Assembly: GCA_001465935.1 (NCBI GenBank)
Contig: LNKV01000028.1
Span: 372,001 to 436,000, forward strand
DNA from: Clarireedia homoeocarpa
Lineage: Eukaryota; Ascomycota; Leotiomycetes; Helotiales; Rutstroemiaceae
DNA length: 64,000 nucleotides
Direction of reading: 5' to 3'
In this document: positions 36,099 through 48,568 of the stretch, piece after piece
How positions within the stretch are numbered: position 1 is the first letter of the stretch
Layout: every line of letters starts with the position of its first letter
The notes under the pieces: generated by a model
Seen by the model: the letters and a program-made list of their open reading frames with translations, nothing else
Told to the model about the DNA's origin: nothing
Database searches by the model: none
Translations under genes and position numbers: made by a program

Positions 36099-37240
36099 TA
36101 AAGTCAATAGGATGAGGGGAGAACGACTCCTTATCAGTTGTATTTTCAGTATATCATTTTTCTCGTTGTACCGCTTAGTCATGAATAATCAAGGGCAGAA
36201 TTTTTTCTAACATACGCAAACTCGTTTTGAAAATGATTGATTATCAACTTTGATATCTCATACGTCAGCATATCCATGAGGTGATATCGAGAAATGACAG
36301 TTTGAATTTACACTCTCCCTGAGACGTGGGCAGAATATCGCGTATATAGCTGCTAGATCGGCATGAAAGCGTACATTAGAACTACAAGATGTTAAGACGT
36401 AGCAGTTAGAGGGAAGTCAGACTGGCATTCCATCGTACTTAGCTCGAGTAATGGCAGAGATCCTGCCATTCAATTGATGAGCTCTGGGACGCGTTCACGC
36501 GTCGGGCGCCGCCATCAGTTCTCTGAAAGTCGTGCATATACGGGTAGATACGCACCAGTGAAATTGGAGGACTCCATTAGCTCATATTGTTATTTTGCGG
36601 TTTTCTGCTGATGTCTCGATGTGATACAAAATCAAGGTCAGTTTGCGCGTTTTGTTAGTTGGCAGCCTGTCTATGGGGCTGTAACGGGTGAATTTGATCA
36701 TCCTTTCTAAACCAGACCCTTTCTTCGTCTTCTGCCTAGTCGCGTCGAATCTGATGGCGGAGACTCAAACTTCATCACCGCGTTGGAAGTCAAGAGTCGT
36801 TTCATGTTGGGCCAAATACTGTATGATTAGTCATCACTCGGCGTAGGTCAACAGAGGTTACATCTCAACCATGCAGTATGATTACAAAAGGGTGGCGTAT
36901 GCAAAACGCTCTACACTTACCATATCGGTCTACGAAACTTGCCCAGTGCAACTCTATGATGTACTAGCAGGTAGCTGTGGGTGTTGAATGTAATGCTTAT
37001 CAACCTGTCTGCATAGAGGCGCGAACATCGTCAATGCTCATAGGTTACGAGTATTCGCGAGCATGGTGATATGCGAGATCCATGTAGTTACAACTTGCCC
37101 ATATCTGGGGAGGCCCTGTTTTACTCATGTAACGATAAAATGATAATAGACATTATCCTTTCATTCCTTCTTTTTTATGTCCCAGACACATCCAAAGCGC
37201 GAGGCATCCATACAGAGCTCCACCATCATTAAATGTCAAG
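36099..37240. other. Intergenic stretch, no supported gene
   Basis: I see no coding sequence. The downstream part should hold the promoter of the alcohol dehydrogenase gene. Confidence 0.6.
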
Positions 37241-38534
37241 ATGCTAGCCAAAGCAATCGTTCACTATGCCCCAGTCGATGGAGAGATGGTCTACAAGATC
37301 CAAGACGTGGAAGTCGCCGAGCCCGGTGACAATGAGTTACTCGTCGAGATGATCGCGACAGGTGTATGTCACACCGATGTACTTTTTAGTTCCACACTCG
37401 AAGGTCCCCTAGGAAAATATCCTAGGGTTCTAGGCCATGAGGGCAAGTCGTTTCTCATAGCCTCTCCAAACGTTTAATTTTTTAATAAATCTTCTCTAGG
37501 GATTGGCTGGGTTCGAAAAGCCGGCCGCAATGTAACATCCGCTCGCGAAGGCGATTGTGTAGCTCTCACCGTTGCCAACTGCGAAGAGTGCCGATTCTGC
37601 AAGAATGGCCATCCAACAGCATGCAAAGACTTCAATTCCTTAAACCTGAGTACTCCTCCGGGGTTTGTATCGACAAATGACTCAGGGGAGAAAATTTCGA
37701 TTGGGGGTTATTACTTTGGCCAGTCTAGCTTTGCGAGCTGGTCTAATGTGCTGGAATCAAGTGCCGTCAATATATCCCGTCTCGTTACTAAGGATGAGAA
37801 TTTCAGTGTCTTAGCGCCGCTTGGATGCGGGTTTCAGACAGGTGCTGGATCGATCACGACTTTGGGGAGTGTTAGGGCTGAGGATGAAATTGTTATTTTG
37901 GGTCTGGGTGGAGTTGGTTTGAGTGGGTTGATGGTATCTTACTTTCGATGATCAAATTCTTCGCTTCGCTATTAACATCCCGCAGGCCGCAAAACGACGC
38001 AATTGTAAGACTATCATCGCCGTTGACCGTTTGCCCTCACGCCTAGAGCTCGCCAAAAGCTTGGGAGCAACCCACTTAATCAATACTCTGGACACAGATT
38101 ACAAAACTGAAGTCCTACGTATTACAGAAGGTTTTGGTCCTACAGTGGTAATGGATACCACGGGCGTAATCTCTTTGATCCAAGATTCCATTGAAGTCCT
38201 GTCAAGAATAGGAACGATGCTCCTTGTCGGAGTAGCGCCTATAGATGCAGAACTCTCGTTCAAGTTCTTTCCATTCTTGGCGTCGGGCAAGAAGATTGTG
38301 GCATCTGTAGAAGGCGATACTGTTCCTCGGACTGTGAGTTATCCGTATCTTCTTATTCACTGAACGTCTAGCTGATAGCCACGCACACAGTTCATCCCTG
38401 AAATGATCAAGTGGTACAGGGATGGGGAGTTCCCTATTGATCGTTTGGTCAAGACCTATCCGGCAGATGATTTCGGAAAGGCAATTGATGATATGCATTC
38501 GGGTGAGACTGTGAAGCCCGTATTAATTTGGTGA
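37241..38534 (+). CDS. Zinc-dependent alcohol dehydrogenase (MDR)
   Basis: Four exons (37241-37442, 37500-37933, 37986-38333, 38391-38534) join in frame to encode 375 residues, the typical length. This enzyme would interconvert an alcohol and its aldehyde with NAD. The catalytic zinc ligands are C43 (GVCHTD) and H66 of GHEG. The four structural-zinc Cys form NCEECRFCKNGHPTACKDF. The Rossmann motif is GLGGVGLSGLM and the following strand ends in IIAVDR, where the Asp favours NAD over NADP. The overall pattern resembles aryl or benzyl alcohol dehydrogenases more than Adh1. The first intron starts with GC instead of GT (GCAAGT...TAG); this is the only in-phase join restoring the GHEGIGWV motif. 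Confidence 0.94.
37443..37499 (+). other. GC-AG intron
   Basis: The 57-base intron begins GCAAGT and ends CTCTAG. It interrupts the zinc-binding GHEG motif. GC donors are a known minority class; the flanking positions match the strong consensus, as expected when the second base is C. Confidence 0.85.
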
Positions 38535-38761
38535 TGTATCTCGATGATTCACTGGGAAGGACGGCTTTTATATCATGAGTAGTTTTTGCAGTCGTAAATC
38601 GAGCTCATAAAAGAGATTGTGATAAATTAGGTCTTTGAGCCCAAAACACTTCCATTTTTCATTCCCATAATGCATGATCTAAATGCAGTCTATGACCTTG
38701 GCCCATTTCCAAAACGCCTTCGTTATCATCATATACAAATCATAATATCATGTCGCAACCG

Positions 38762-40357
38762 TTACTTCTCTGGCACGAACAAATCCATGAACTCATCGAC
38801 CGGCAGCCCAAAAAACTCCATGCTCTTTGTCTTCTCCATAATCTCTTCGACTCTCTCTTCGCTCAACTTCCTACCTAAATTCCTCCTCGCTTTCCTCTCC
38901 ACTTCCTCCAACGTTTCCTTTCTCCTCACATGTCCGATGGGGAAATAGACCACCACCTCCTCGAGCTCACTCCCATCTTTCATCTGCACCTTAACCGCAT
39001 TCGCCATACTGCGGAGTTCCGGGTTCTGGTAATCTTTCGTAAACTCGGCATCTTCCTTTATCGAAATCTTATCCTTGAGTTCTTCTACGCGAGGGTCTTT
39101 CGTCCAAGTGCTGTCGTTGCGGAAATCTTTGGGTTCGATCTCGGAGCCTTTGAGGAGAGTCATGGAGACGATATAGGGAATAGAGTGGTCGCGGTCGGAG
39201 GGACTGTTGAGAGGACCTTGTTTGTTCATGACGGCCATGGCGGGCTCATGGGTGCGGATCTTGATGCTTTGGATGTCGCTTATGGAGAGTTTCTGCTCCT
39301 TCAAGTCCTTAGCTGCTTTAATTGCAGCTTCCACAGCTGTGATACCATGTACTTCGATAGTACCAATCTTGAAAAGAACGCTTTCAATAACAAAGGTACC
39401 GAATGGTCGAGGAAGCTGGAATTGGTTGCCTTGGAATAGAACATCGTAAAAGCCTGATCCTGGGGCATCTAAAGCGGATTTGACACCGGTCATGCCCTTT
39501 TTCGCCATAAGTGCGAGGTGAACGGCTCGCATGCAGGCGTCTCCTGCAGACCAGTTTTTACGGGAGCAGACGTTGGGTGCTTGGCGGTAGGTACGGAGAG
39601 GATGGCCATCGACCCAGGCGTGGGAGACTGCGGATTTAGCTTGGTCTTTAGTAAGACCCATGAGCTCGGAAACTACGGCAGTCGAAGCTACCTTTACGAG
39701 AATAACATCGTCAAGGCCGATTTTGTTGAAAGCATTCTTGATTTGAATGCAACCCTGAACTTCATATGCTTTGATGAGCGCAACAAGGACGTGGCGCATG
39801 GTGAGAATATGATCTTCATCGGCTTTGGATGTAGCTACTCGAGTGAGGACATCTGCTGTGGCTAGGATAGCTCCAAGGTTGTCTGGATATATATGATTAG
39901 TATATCATGCACAGTTTCTGAGGTAGAGTCATTGCATACTTGAAGGATGCCCCCATTCTCGACCAAGAAAAGCATCATTGTGGTTCATATACTGGATCAT
40001 TGCTCCCATATCAAAGGCTCCTTTGACCATATCAAGTTGATAGTTTGTTCCTGGTACCTTGAAACCGTTCTCAATAACATCAGGAGTCGGGTAGGTTGGT
40101 CCTAGAAATAGAGCACACTCAGGGCTTGTAGAAACACTTTCGAAAGCAGCTCCCATAGAATCAAGTAAGGCTGCAGTTGCGCGGTTCCATGCAGTAGGTG
40201 AGTTCACCTCGTAGTCGTAGACATAGTCGACAGTCTTGGTGATAACTTCGTCATAGTGTCTTGGGCTGTTCGCCGGCCTAGATTCAGTTGCTTTCTTAAG
40301 TCCGCCAGCGGACGCAGTGGCAACAGAGGCCGAAGTCTGGAGCTCTGTCATCTTCAT
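38762..40357 (-). CDS. MmgE/PrpD family protein (2-methylcitrate dehydratase-like)
   Basis: Two exons (40357-39940, 39882-38762) give 512 residues. Relatives dehydrate 2-methylcitrate in propionyl-CoA breakdown, but the family also holds other dehydratases and itaconate-type decarboxylases. The N-terminal half has LLDSMGAAFES and the family hallmark AMIQYMNHNDAFLG, then REWGHPSSNNLGAILATADV. The middle has SHAWVDGHPLRTYRQAPNV and RKNWSAGDA, and KIRTHEPAM follows. The N-terminal 30 residues are Ser/Thr/Ala-rich with a few basic residues and could act as a weak mitochondrial presequence, where the methylcitrate cycle runs. Two Met codons near the start (40357 and 40351) are equally plausible. 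It converges with the alcohol dehydrogenase, with 227 bases between their ends. Confidence 0.93.
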
Positions 40358-42074
40358 AATGAAAGATTGTGAATAAGACAATAAGTGGGGGGGAAAGAAA
40401 GTGTTGACAACTGAAAAAAGAACAAAAGAGGCGAAGAAGAAATCGATGGTGGTGGTGAATAAAGAGGAATGAAAAATGATAGAAAAATCTTTCCAAGCAC
40501 GGAGGCCTTGATATATACATTACAGGTTGTGAAGAAATTCTTGACTGGTTGCCTCACTTTGCTGAAACCATCTTTGACCCATATAATACTTGGTCCAATA
40601 AAGTCTTGCTAATATTGGATCGTCAGAAAGTAGCCGCACGACGAGGTTGCGTAAAGAGATGTATTGTCCAAAGTTCGACTGGGCTTTCAGGCCGTTCACG
40701 CTAGTTTGTCACTACTGTAAGTTGGGCGCGACCGAGTGTTTCCTTCTGTGCCTAGATTGCATTAGAACTATTGCCTATCAATTTTGGCAGATCTCTAGCA
40801 TAGAACCACCCACTTGAATATGGTTGCAGTAGAACGACACATCCCCGAGACTCGTCCTTGGATGATTCTTGGGCTGCATCGAATGCAGACGTGTACGCAT
40901 TCTCGCTCCACTAATGCACGTACAACTACAGTATTTCGGAAAGTCGGAAACACCTACGTGCAGTGATCAGCCTTGCGTGCCTTGCCAACAATAGTGATTC
41001 GAGAAGCGGCCACGCATTCTAACCCCTGAAAATCCTTCGTACAACACAACCTGCATCAACACTGCATGATGTGGATTCCTCGCTCACAACCAACCTAAAT
41101 GCGATTAATTCGAAAATTCAAGAGAACAGGAACGAGCATCGCGGTTCACCCCAGGCTCGCAATTTGCAAATATAGTATGATGGCGCGCTCTTGGCCGAGT
41201 CTCTCTCAATCAGTAGAGCTTGTGTGTGAAAGGCTGCATACATCATTTGAACTACGGCCTCCATCGACAGATCAAAAGAATTCCCTGTTGGCCGTGGAAC
41301 AATTGCCGAGGAACGCGTAGGAGTAGCAATGGGACGCTCTGGTCGAAGTTTGTCATATAGCTATTGCTTTAGTAGAGACAATCTTCAGCATATCCACGCT
41401 TCATTGTTCTATGTTCCTGCAGAAAGTGCGGAGGTTTCAGTTGGCGGGTTCATTCTCAGTCTGCGGACAAATCTAAGCATAGTACAGAGATACAATGCAT
41501 GAAGATGTAGTATATCGCAAAGAGCAGGTGCCAGACATAGATATGGTGTTGAAATGTTGGTGATCCATCATAGCATTTGATATGCTTATGGGCTTCTAGC
41601 AAAACGTGAAAATAGCACCTCTTAAAGGTGGTCCAAAACGGGATAGACAAAAACAGATAGCCGTCGCAGCGCCTCCATCAACGTTTGTATTGATTTACTG
41701 CTCCGCATTATGTTCAATATATTCATATACGGAATAATTATGTATCGTTCGTGCTGAGTGCAACGGATACCTGCGTGAGATTCAAATTCTTTTAGCATCT
41801 CGGAAGAACAGTTTAGGCGCTTCCGTGCCTCCGGGGCCCCAAACATACTTACCAACTAGGTAGTAGCTAACAACCTCCACCATTGAACCAATAAGAAGTG
41901 AGAATCTTCGGGTTCTCGTTCAATATTCACGATTTGAAAGTGGCTCTTTCCTCTTGGGTTTTCGACTTTGGCTCTGATACCTATCTCCTACTTCTATTCC
42001 TTCTTCCTTCAGGATTCACCGACTCTACTTGACCATGGAACCGCAACTCTCATATCCCCGCCAGGATACTACTA
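40358..42074. other. Intergenic stretch, no supported gene
   Basis: This divergent region holds the promoters of the dehydratase gene (-) and the chromodomain gene (+). I see no coding sequence in it. Confidence 0.6.
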
Positions 42075-45000
42075 ATGGACCGGCGCAACAGTGATCGCGC
42101 AGCAGAATCCAGCACAAGCGCAAGACGACCCTCTAGATCAAGAAATCAGAAGCGCAAATCTCGCGCAAACTCACCACTCACATCACCACTGCGTTCCACC
42201 GAATCTCACAAAACGAAGACAAGAAAGAAGAAGAAATCAACACACGACACAGAAGTTTACTATTCAGTAAGAGAGATCATAGGTGAACGGAAAGGTCAAC
42301 GCACAGAGTTTTTGATAGACTGGGAAGACAACCCTCTAACGGGGGAGACCTATGAGCCAACCTGGGTAAGGTTTGATCACGATCATAAGATGAGCTGATA
42401 CTGACCATGGAATGTTCGCAGGAACCCTACGAAAACGTCACTGAGGCTGCGATCGCGGAATGGAGAGATAGGGAACGCGCGCGACAAGATCAAGGGCCGA
42501 AATCATCTACGCCAAGCACATCGGAAGAAGACAGCGAGCCTATCCTCTCCGCAAGGCGACGACTACCTATTCAATTTAGAGGCAGAAGAGTAATACAACA
42601 GACAGAGGAGTATCAGGCAGTGGATGATAAGCAACTAGGCAGCGTCTCCGCGACAAGGAAACACCACGAAGACGACGACAAATTCAAAGTTAAGGAAATC
42701 AAAGATTCCTACGAGGACGAGGATTCCGAGGTTCATGGTAATATTAGTGTTTTGATACCAATCAAAAAGGACTTCAATCCTGACGAATACATACCGGTGC
42801 GATCGTCTCAATTGTCTGATTCCTATCAGTCGTTGTCACAATCTTCCCATTTATCCCAGTATCAAGATCAGCCAAAGCCTCAAAAAGCGGCCGCACCACG
42901 CATCAGAAAACCTTTCATTTGGGACGAAGACATCGTTCCTGATTCCCAATATCTTACTGGCTCTGCATCTTACGAGCTCTTTGCCCCGTTGATTTCTCCA
43001 GACGATAGCCGTGCAGCAGCCCGCACCATAGTTGCTGGTCAGGTCCATTCGGCGCAAACCGAAGGTTCGGACCGAGACCCGATCAACGGTTCCCGTAGAA
43101 CTAGTAAATCACCAGCCACACCATCCACAACCGAAGCCGCATTAAGTTGTCAATCATCCACCATCAGAACATCCCACGAACAGCGCGCCAATCTCAGTGA
43201 GATTGCGAATCAACCCATAAACGTCGACAGTTCATCGAATTCTGATAGTTTAGCAGATAATTCCCAATCATCAATCAACCTTGCCTCGGCTCCGGTCTCA
43301 TTAGCCCCACGTGCTTCTAAGCACTTAAACCACGAAAACAGCAAGTCTCTAACAACGAGTAGCAGAGAGCAACAAAGACAATCAGCCTCAGATTTCTCAC
43401 TTCTACCAGCCCAAAATTCTCAGATAATCATTCAGCCTTCATCGTTGATACCGGCTCAATCGCAGAGTCAGGTTTCAGTGCAGCAACCAGCCTCATTGGA
43501 GATACCGGACTCCTTTGCTGGGGAGGGTGATCAAGACTCCTCTGGTCCTGTAATAACAAGGTTCGTTGAGCACCAGCTCATCTCTGTAAAAAGCTCTATG
43601 AAGCTTACCGAATCATATAGATCTGAAGTTATCAAGACTCTGAGAGAGAGCCCAAAGTTTATTTCCTCGCCGCCTGCAAGAAATTCGCCATCAGGAATTC
43701 TAACCGATTCTCAGCGCTCTCAATCTGAACCTGTAGGCTCAAGTACTCTTTCGGCTTCAGAAAGCGCTTGGCAAGGTGCACAGTTTGTCTCTCAAATCCA
43801 ATTTCCATGTACACAAGAGCTTCTCCTTGAGCGGCCATCACCACAATATTCATGCTCGAAACCACTTGTACAAGCTTACAAGACCCAGAGCTCGCAATCT
43901 GCTAATTCAAGCTCAACTCAAAATCATTCATCTTCAGCCATTTTAACAAACCAGAACAACGCATCCCCACTCGGCGTCAGTATTGAAAAGGAAGAAAGTT
44001 TCGGTGGAGCGCAGCCCCAAGTTCACCCAACAGGAATATCAGAGGACGTTACAAAGGCTGCTTCGTCTGGCAGCAACTCACTACCACCTAGACCGTCTCC
44101 TATCTTTATGACTATGGAGAGGATCGCCTCAATTTCGCGTAATACTAGCTCACGGTCGCCGTCTTCTGTTCCTTCACGGATAGACCCATCGACGGCTCAT
44201 ACGGACCGGCTTTTACCCCTGCGAGATCACGTCCATGACATTGCGAGGTCACAGAGCATGTCTTTACCTAGAGTCTCAATTGAACCAAGAGCTAGTTCGA
44301 GCCCCGATTATTTGACGGTACGACAACTTGGACAGAATGAGTTCATTATCCCACTTCCAATGATGGGTCCCGTGCGTGATGTTTATGACACAACGATCAA
44401 GAACATGAAAGATCAGATATTAAAATTCCTTCATACTTCTCCTCCTGATCCAGAACTGACTCTTATGATCGATACAATGCTCGAAGAATTGAAATTGTTG
44501 TGCGATCATCAGGACTTGGTTGTTGAAGAATCTTCAACTCAAGATCTAGATGACAATGCGCAAGCTAGATATGCTGTGACTATTAGCACCAAGTTCCTCT
44601 TTATACGACACTTTTTGGACACTCTTCGGATATCAAAAGTTCATGTGGTTATATTCGCACGAGAACCAATTCTGCCGATACTCGAAGCGCTGTTTCGGTC
44701 CCAGAAGTACAGTTATGATCGCCCTGATGTGCCGGGGAATTCCAACATGTCTGAGGACCTGATGCAGATAACTTTGCTTCCTACCTGGATCGATCTTCGA
44801 GATTGCATTGTAGCTCCCGCTTCAGTTGTAGTAGCGTTTGATTCGTCATCACAAGGAGAAGAGGAGTACTATCACATACTACCGTACAATCCCCGAAATC
44901 CAACGAAACGTGCGCCTCTATTATCGCTGGTGACAACAAATTCCATTGAGCATTTGGAGTTATGCATTTCTACGACGATAGACTCTACAGAGCGCAAAGA

Positions 45001-46221
45001 GCGTTTGGTAGAATATGTTGCTCAAACTAGGAAATCAGTCGGCAAATTAGATATGTCCATCTACCCGAATCCCGAGCAGGCGGCAACAGGAGCAGCGGAA
45101 TATGTAGTCAACGACTCTCCAGATGCTATATGGCCATTAATGCCAATGCCCGATATTCCTCTTGGACTACTCCAAGACGGGCGAAATATACTCTCAAGCG
45201 AATCCATCGTAGAACCGTTTTTCTCACCACTAGAAGAGGCAAAAACTGGCTTCAAGCGGCCATCTGTAAGTCCTCATAGTATTACTATAGAGCTGCTTTA
45301 CTGACGTGATTGGAGAATTTTGATGTTCAGGAACAGGAAACTTCGATGAAACGTCAACGGATTACACCTACGAGACAAGCCAATGATCCAAATTCGATGC
45401 CAAATATGGCATCTACCGGTTTTCAAGAGCAAATAAGAAACTTGCAGCTCCGATGCCAGGATTACGAGACGAGCTTGAAACGAATCCAGCCACAATACCA
45501 ACGAGTTTTGAGCGAACGAACAAAATTCGAGCGAGAAAAAAATGAAGCAATAAGTCGCGAGGAAGCTCACAAAAATAAGTTGGAACAACAAACAGAAGCG
45601 AACAGTAAACTCCGTGAGGAAAATGCTAGGCTGAAAGCCGAAGTTGCTGCTGCGCGCGAAGCGCTCGCAAACTCTTCCAATCCCGACGTCAAGGAGCTTC
45701 AGACGACAAAGAACGAAGTAACTGCCGCCCAGGCGGAAATCGGGCGTTTGAAGAAATCGCGCACAAGCATAGAAAAGCAGCTCGAATACGCTACGAATAT
45801 GTACCAACAGAACTCCTCTGAGGTACTCGAGTTGCGCAACGAACTCGGCTCCGTGCGAGCTGAGGCGGAATCCCTGCGCTCAGTTGCATCAAACAATCGT
45901 TTGCAGATCCAGAAGCTCAACCACGATTCCATGCTCCAGCAACAAAATGAGCTTATTGATGAACTGAAGAGAGAAATCGTAGAGAAAGAAAGGATGCTGG
46001 AGAAATCTAACGAGAAGCTGGAGGCGATTCTTAATGGGCGCAGAACTACAAGGGGTACGTCGGTGCCAAGGAGTCCGCGTATGGGCATGCAGAATATGAG
46101 TCCGAGACCAAGGGTTCTGGGTAGTATGGGGCCCTCGAGCAGAGGGGGCAGTCCGGCGCCAGGGATGGGTGTTTTTGGAGGGGAGCTAGGGGTCGGGAGA
46201 TTTGGAGCACATTTGCAGTAG
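42075..46221 (+). CDS. Chromodomain protein with HDA2/3-like region and coiled coil
   Basis: Three exons (42075-42365, 42422-45264 or 45265, 45331-46221; the phase closes with 45265) encode about 1341 residues. After a basic SR-rich tail, residues 60-115 form a chromodomain: EVYYSVREIIGER, then FLIDWEDN with cage Trp83, then GETYEPTWEPYENV. Chromodomains read methylated histone tails. A long disordered Ser/Gln-rich stretch follows (about 120-735). Residues 740-1045 contain FLFIRHFLDTLR, HVVIFAREPILPILEAL and YYHILPYNPRNPTKRAPLL, resembling the helicase-like HDA2/3 region of histone deacetylase complexes. A coiled coil (about 1070-1270) is rich in Glu, Gln and Lys, and the end is Gly/Pro-rich. 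It plausibly targets a deacetylase to heterochromatin, as the Neurospora HCHC complex does; that role is inferred. The first intron cuts the chromodomain right after its last aromatic motif. Confidence 0.86.
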
Positions 46222-48568
46222 GGTGAAGATGCGATGGATGGATTCTGGGGCATGTATATAGAGTATTTGCAAGTGAGAAGGTAGGAGCGATGGAGTGGAT
46301 AGATCTTTTTCATTTTGAGATGGCGTTTATAGATATTAGGGAAGAGTGAAGCACCGATAGTCAGTTTAATTGCTTTTTTGATGAGGAGATAGATGAATAT
46401 GCTGCTATGCTTTGACTATATCGTCAACAGATGATGATGCATGGATGGAGATGTTTTAGGCGGTTACTAATCTTGCGAGGACAGAATTTGGTGGATGGGC
46501 TGTCTGCTGTGGAGTGGGATAGTACACAAAACATGGTAGTGGATGATTGCGTCGGAAGATGAAATACATTTTTAATGATTTGAATTTGTTCTTGGTGACA
46601 ACATTTGGTGCCGTGGTGTCTTGAGGAGAATTAAACAACTGTTAAGTCGCCTATCCTTCCCCTTCTGTTTCCGCTCTTTCATTGCATCTTGAATTCCCCG
46701 CGTGTCTTCATGCCGCCACGCTATCAAATTCCACTTAACCACTTATCAACCGTTCCCACTACTATGCTCAACAGCAATTCCACGAATTCTTCACTTCCCA
46801 ATCCACCTGTTTCCTAACCTTAGTTCAATCCGAGAAACCACACGTAGTTATATATCACTTCAAACTATTGATTGGCCCAAACCCTCACCAGGGGCCACGA
46901 CTCCTCCCCTCGCCAATCCATCCGCCTCCCAAATTCGATCGCCATTATGCTATCGAAGTTTACCCTTTCAACCGCCTCGTATCTCACCCTATCGTACCCA
47001 TCATACTACACTAGCCTATGGGTATCCATCTGGTTAAACAAGAAGCAGATACTAGGATTGTTGCACATCTTCAAACTATCGAATAACCAGAATCCCTCTA
47101 TTCCACCTCTTCACCAACTCAAGCAGTTCCTAAGCCAGACATGGTCGCCGCGCCTTTAACTTTTATCCTTTCATCCTCGCTTCGCACTCCGTGTTTTAAT
47201 TTTTGATTTGTCCAGCAATCCAGTCCTTTCCAATTGAGAAAAAAAATGTAAACTGTTGCATATCTCACAAACTATCGAATCATCAAACCATACTCAAATC
47301 TAGTAGGTCATTGTCTAATAAATTCATTCATAGCCAGGCGGATGTTGTACAAACCATTAGGACCAAATCCTTTCATACATTTTCACTATTTAAATCTTAA
47401 TCTTAATCTTAACCTTAACCTTAACTTCTTCGTATCTGTTTTGTCATTCACTCTCTTATCCTGCAACTTAACCGGTGCAACGTATCAGTCTTTCCCCCAT
47501 TGAACAGATAAATATTAAATATTGTAAAGGAGTACAGATGTGCCGTCAAAAATGCACGGTAAACAACATCACTATAGCTACTGTCCAAGGAAGAGAATAA
47601 AGCAGAGAGAAGAGAATGTTGATTATAGGTACCTAAACTACTGCTAGGTATAGGAGGAACACCGGAACGGAAAAACAATAGTTCTAAACCGACTACGTAC
47701 AGCATGGGTTCAGCCCCATTACATAGGTCCCCCCCCCCCACGAGCAGTCGCCCCTTGACTGGTCCAAGCTACCCTTCTGCAAACAGTAAACCTCTCTCAC
47801 CTAAAACCCTAACTAAAACCATATACAAGAAGAAGAAGAGGAGGCCTTATATAGAACCAGAGGGCCCCCAGGGCTAGCCTTAGCGATACCCTTAATGAAG
47901 TGCATGACTCAAGTGTAACTGCATGTACGACTCAAGTGCGAATCGGTACAAGTCGTCACAAGAACGGCCAAGAACGGTAAGCAGTAAAATGGATAAGATA
48001 TTGATTGCATAGAAAACAAGAATTCTTCCAATTCATTAAAAACAGCAAGCAATAGAGACCACAGGACATCACAAAATTGACTTCAAAAGCCTGTACTATA
48101 AATATGTTTTGAAACGTATCTATTAACAAGCTCACTCTAGCTATCTACACATCTTGTTTGGCTCATTTATAGTCCCCATCATAACTGAACCCATTGCCCC
48201 GTCCGTCTATGAATCATTATGTGCCCCAATTTCGCCCCATCCATCCCATCTCCCCTGAAATTAAAACCTCCATGAACACAGGTATCCCCCATTCCTTTTG
48301 CGCCCCATCTAAACGCCATCTCGTCTATCAATCATCGACGAGCTTCCTACAACAAGCAAGTGGCGTGCTCACGAAAGGAATATATCTCTCATGGTTCCTG
48401 TGCAAGAGAGATTCTTGGGTATGTGTAATGAAGTAGAACGCCAACGCCAAATCAAAATTAGGAAATATGTGAATAGTTTGTGGAATTTGCTTATGGGTTG
48501 GCCGCTAAGCTAGAACGCTGTGGAGCGAGATATCCAGATGTTTAACGGGAAATATGTGAGTTTCGATC
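46222..48568. other. Intergenic stretch between convergent genes, possible LTR relic
   Basis: No gene is supported. It includes a hexamer array at 47393-47427 and an 11-base C run at 47729-47739. Around 47480-48090 the minus strand has a CTATATAAGG box and a transcribed-looking leader, which resembles a solo LTR, but no matching second LTR or element body is present. Confidence 0.45.
47393..47427 (+). repeat. Hexanucleotide array (TCTTAA/CCTTAA)
   Basis: Five or so six-base units shade from TCTTAA into CCTTAA, the reverse of TTAAGG. It is not the TTAGGG telomere repeat of most filamentous fungi. Confidence 0.8.
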
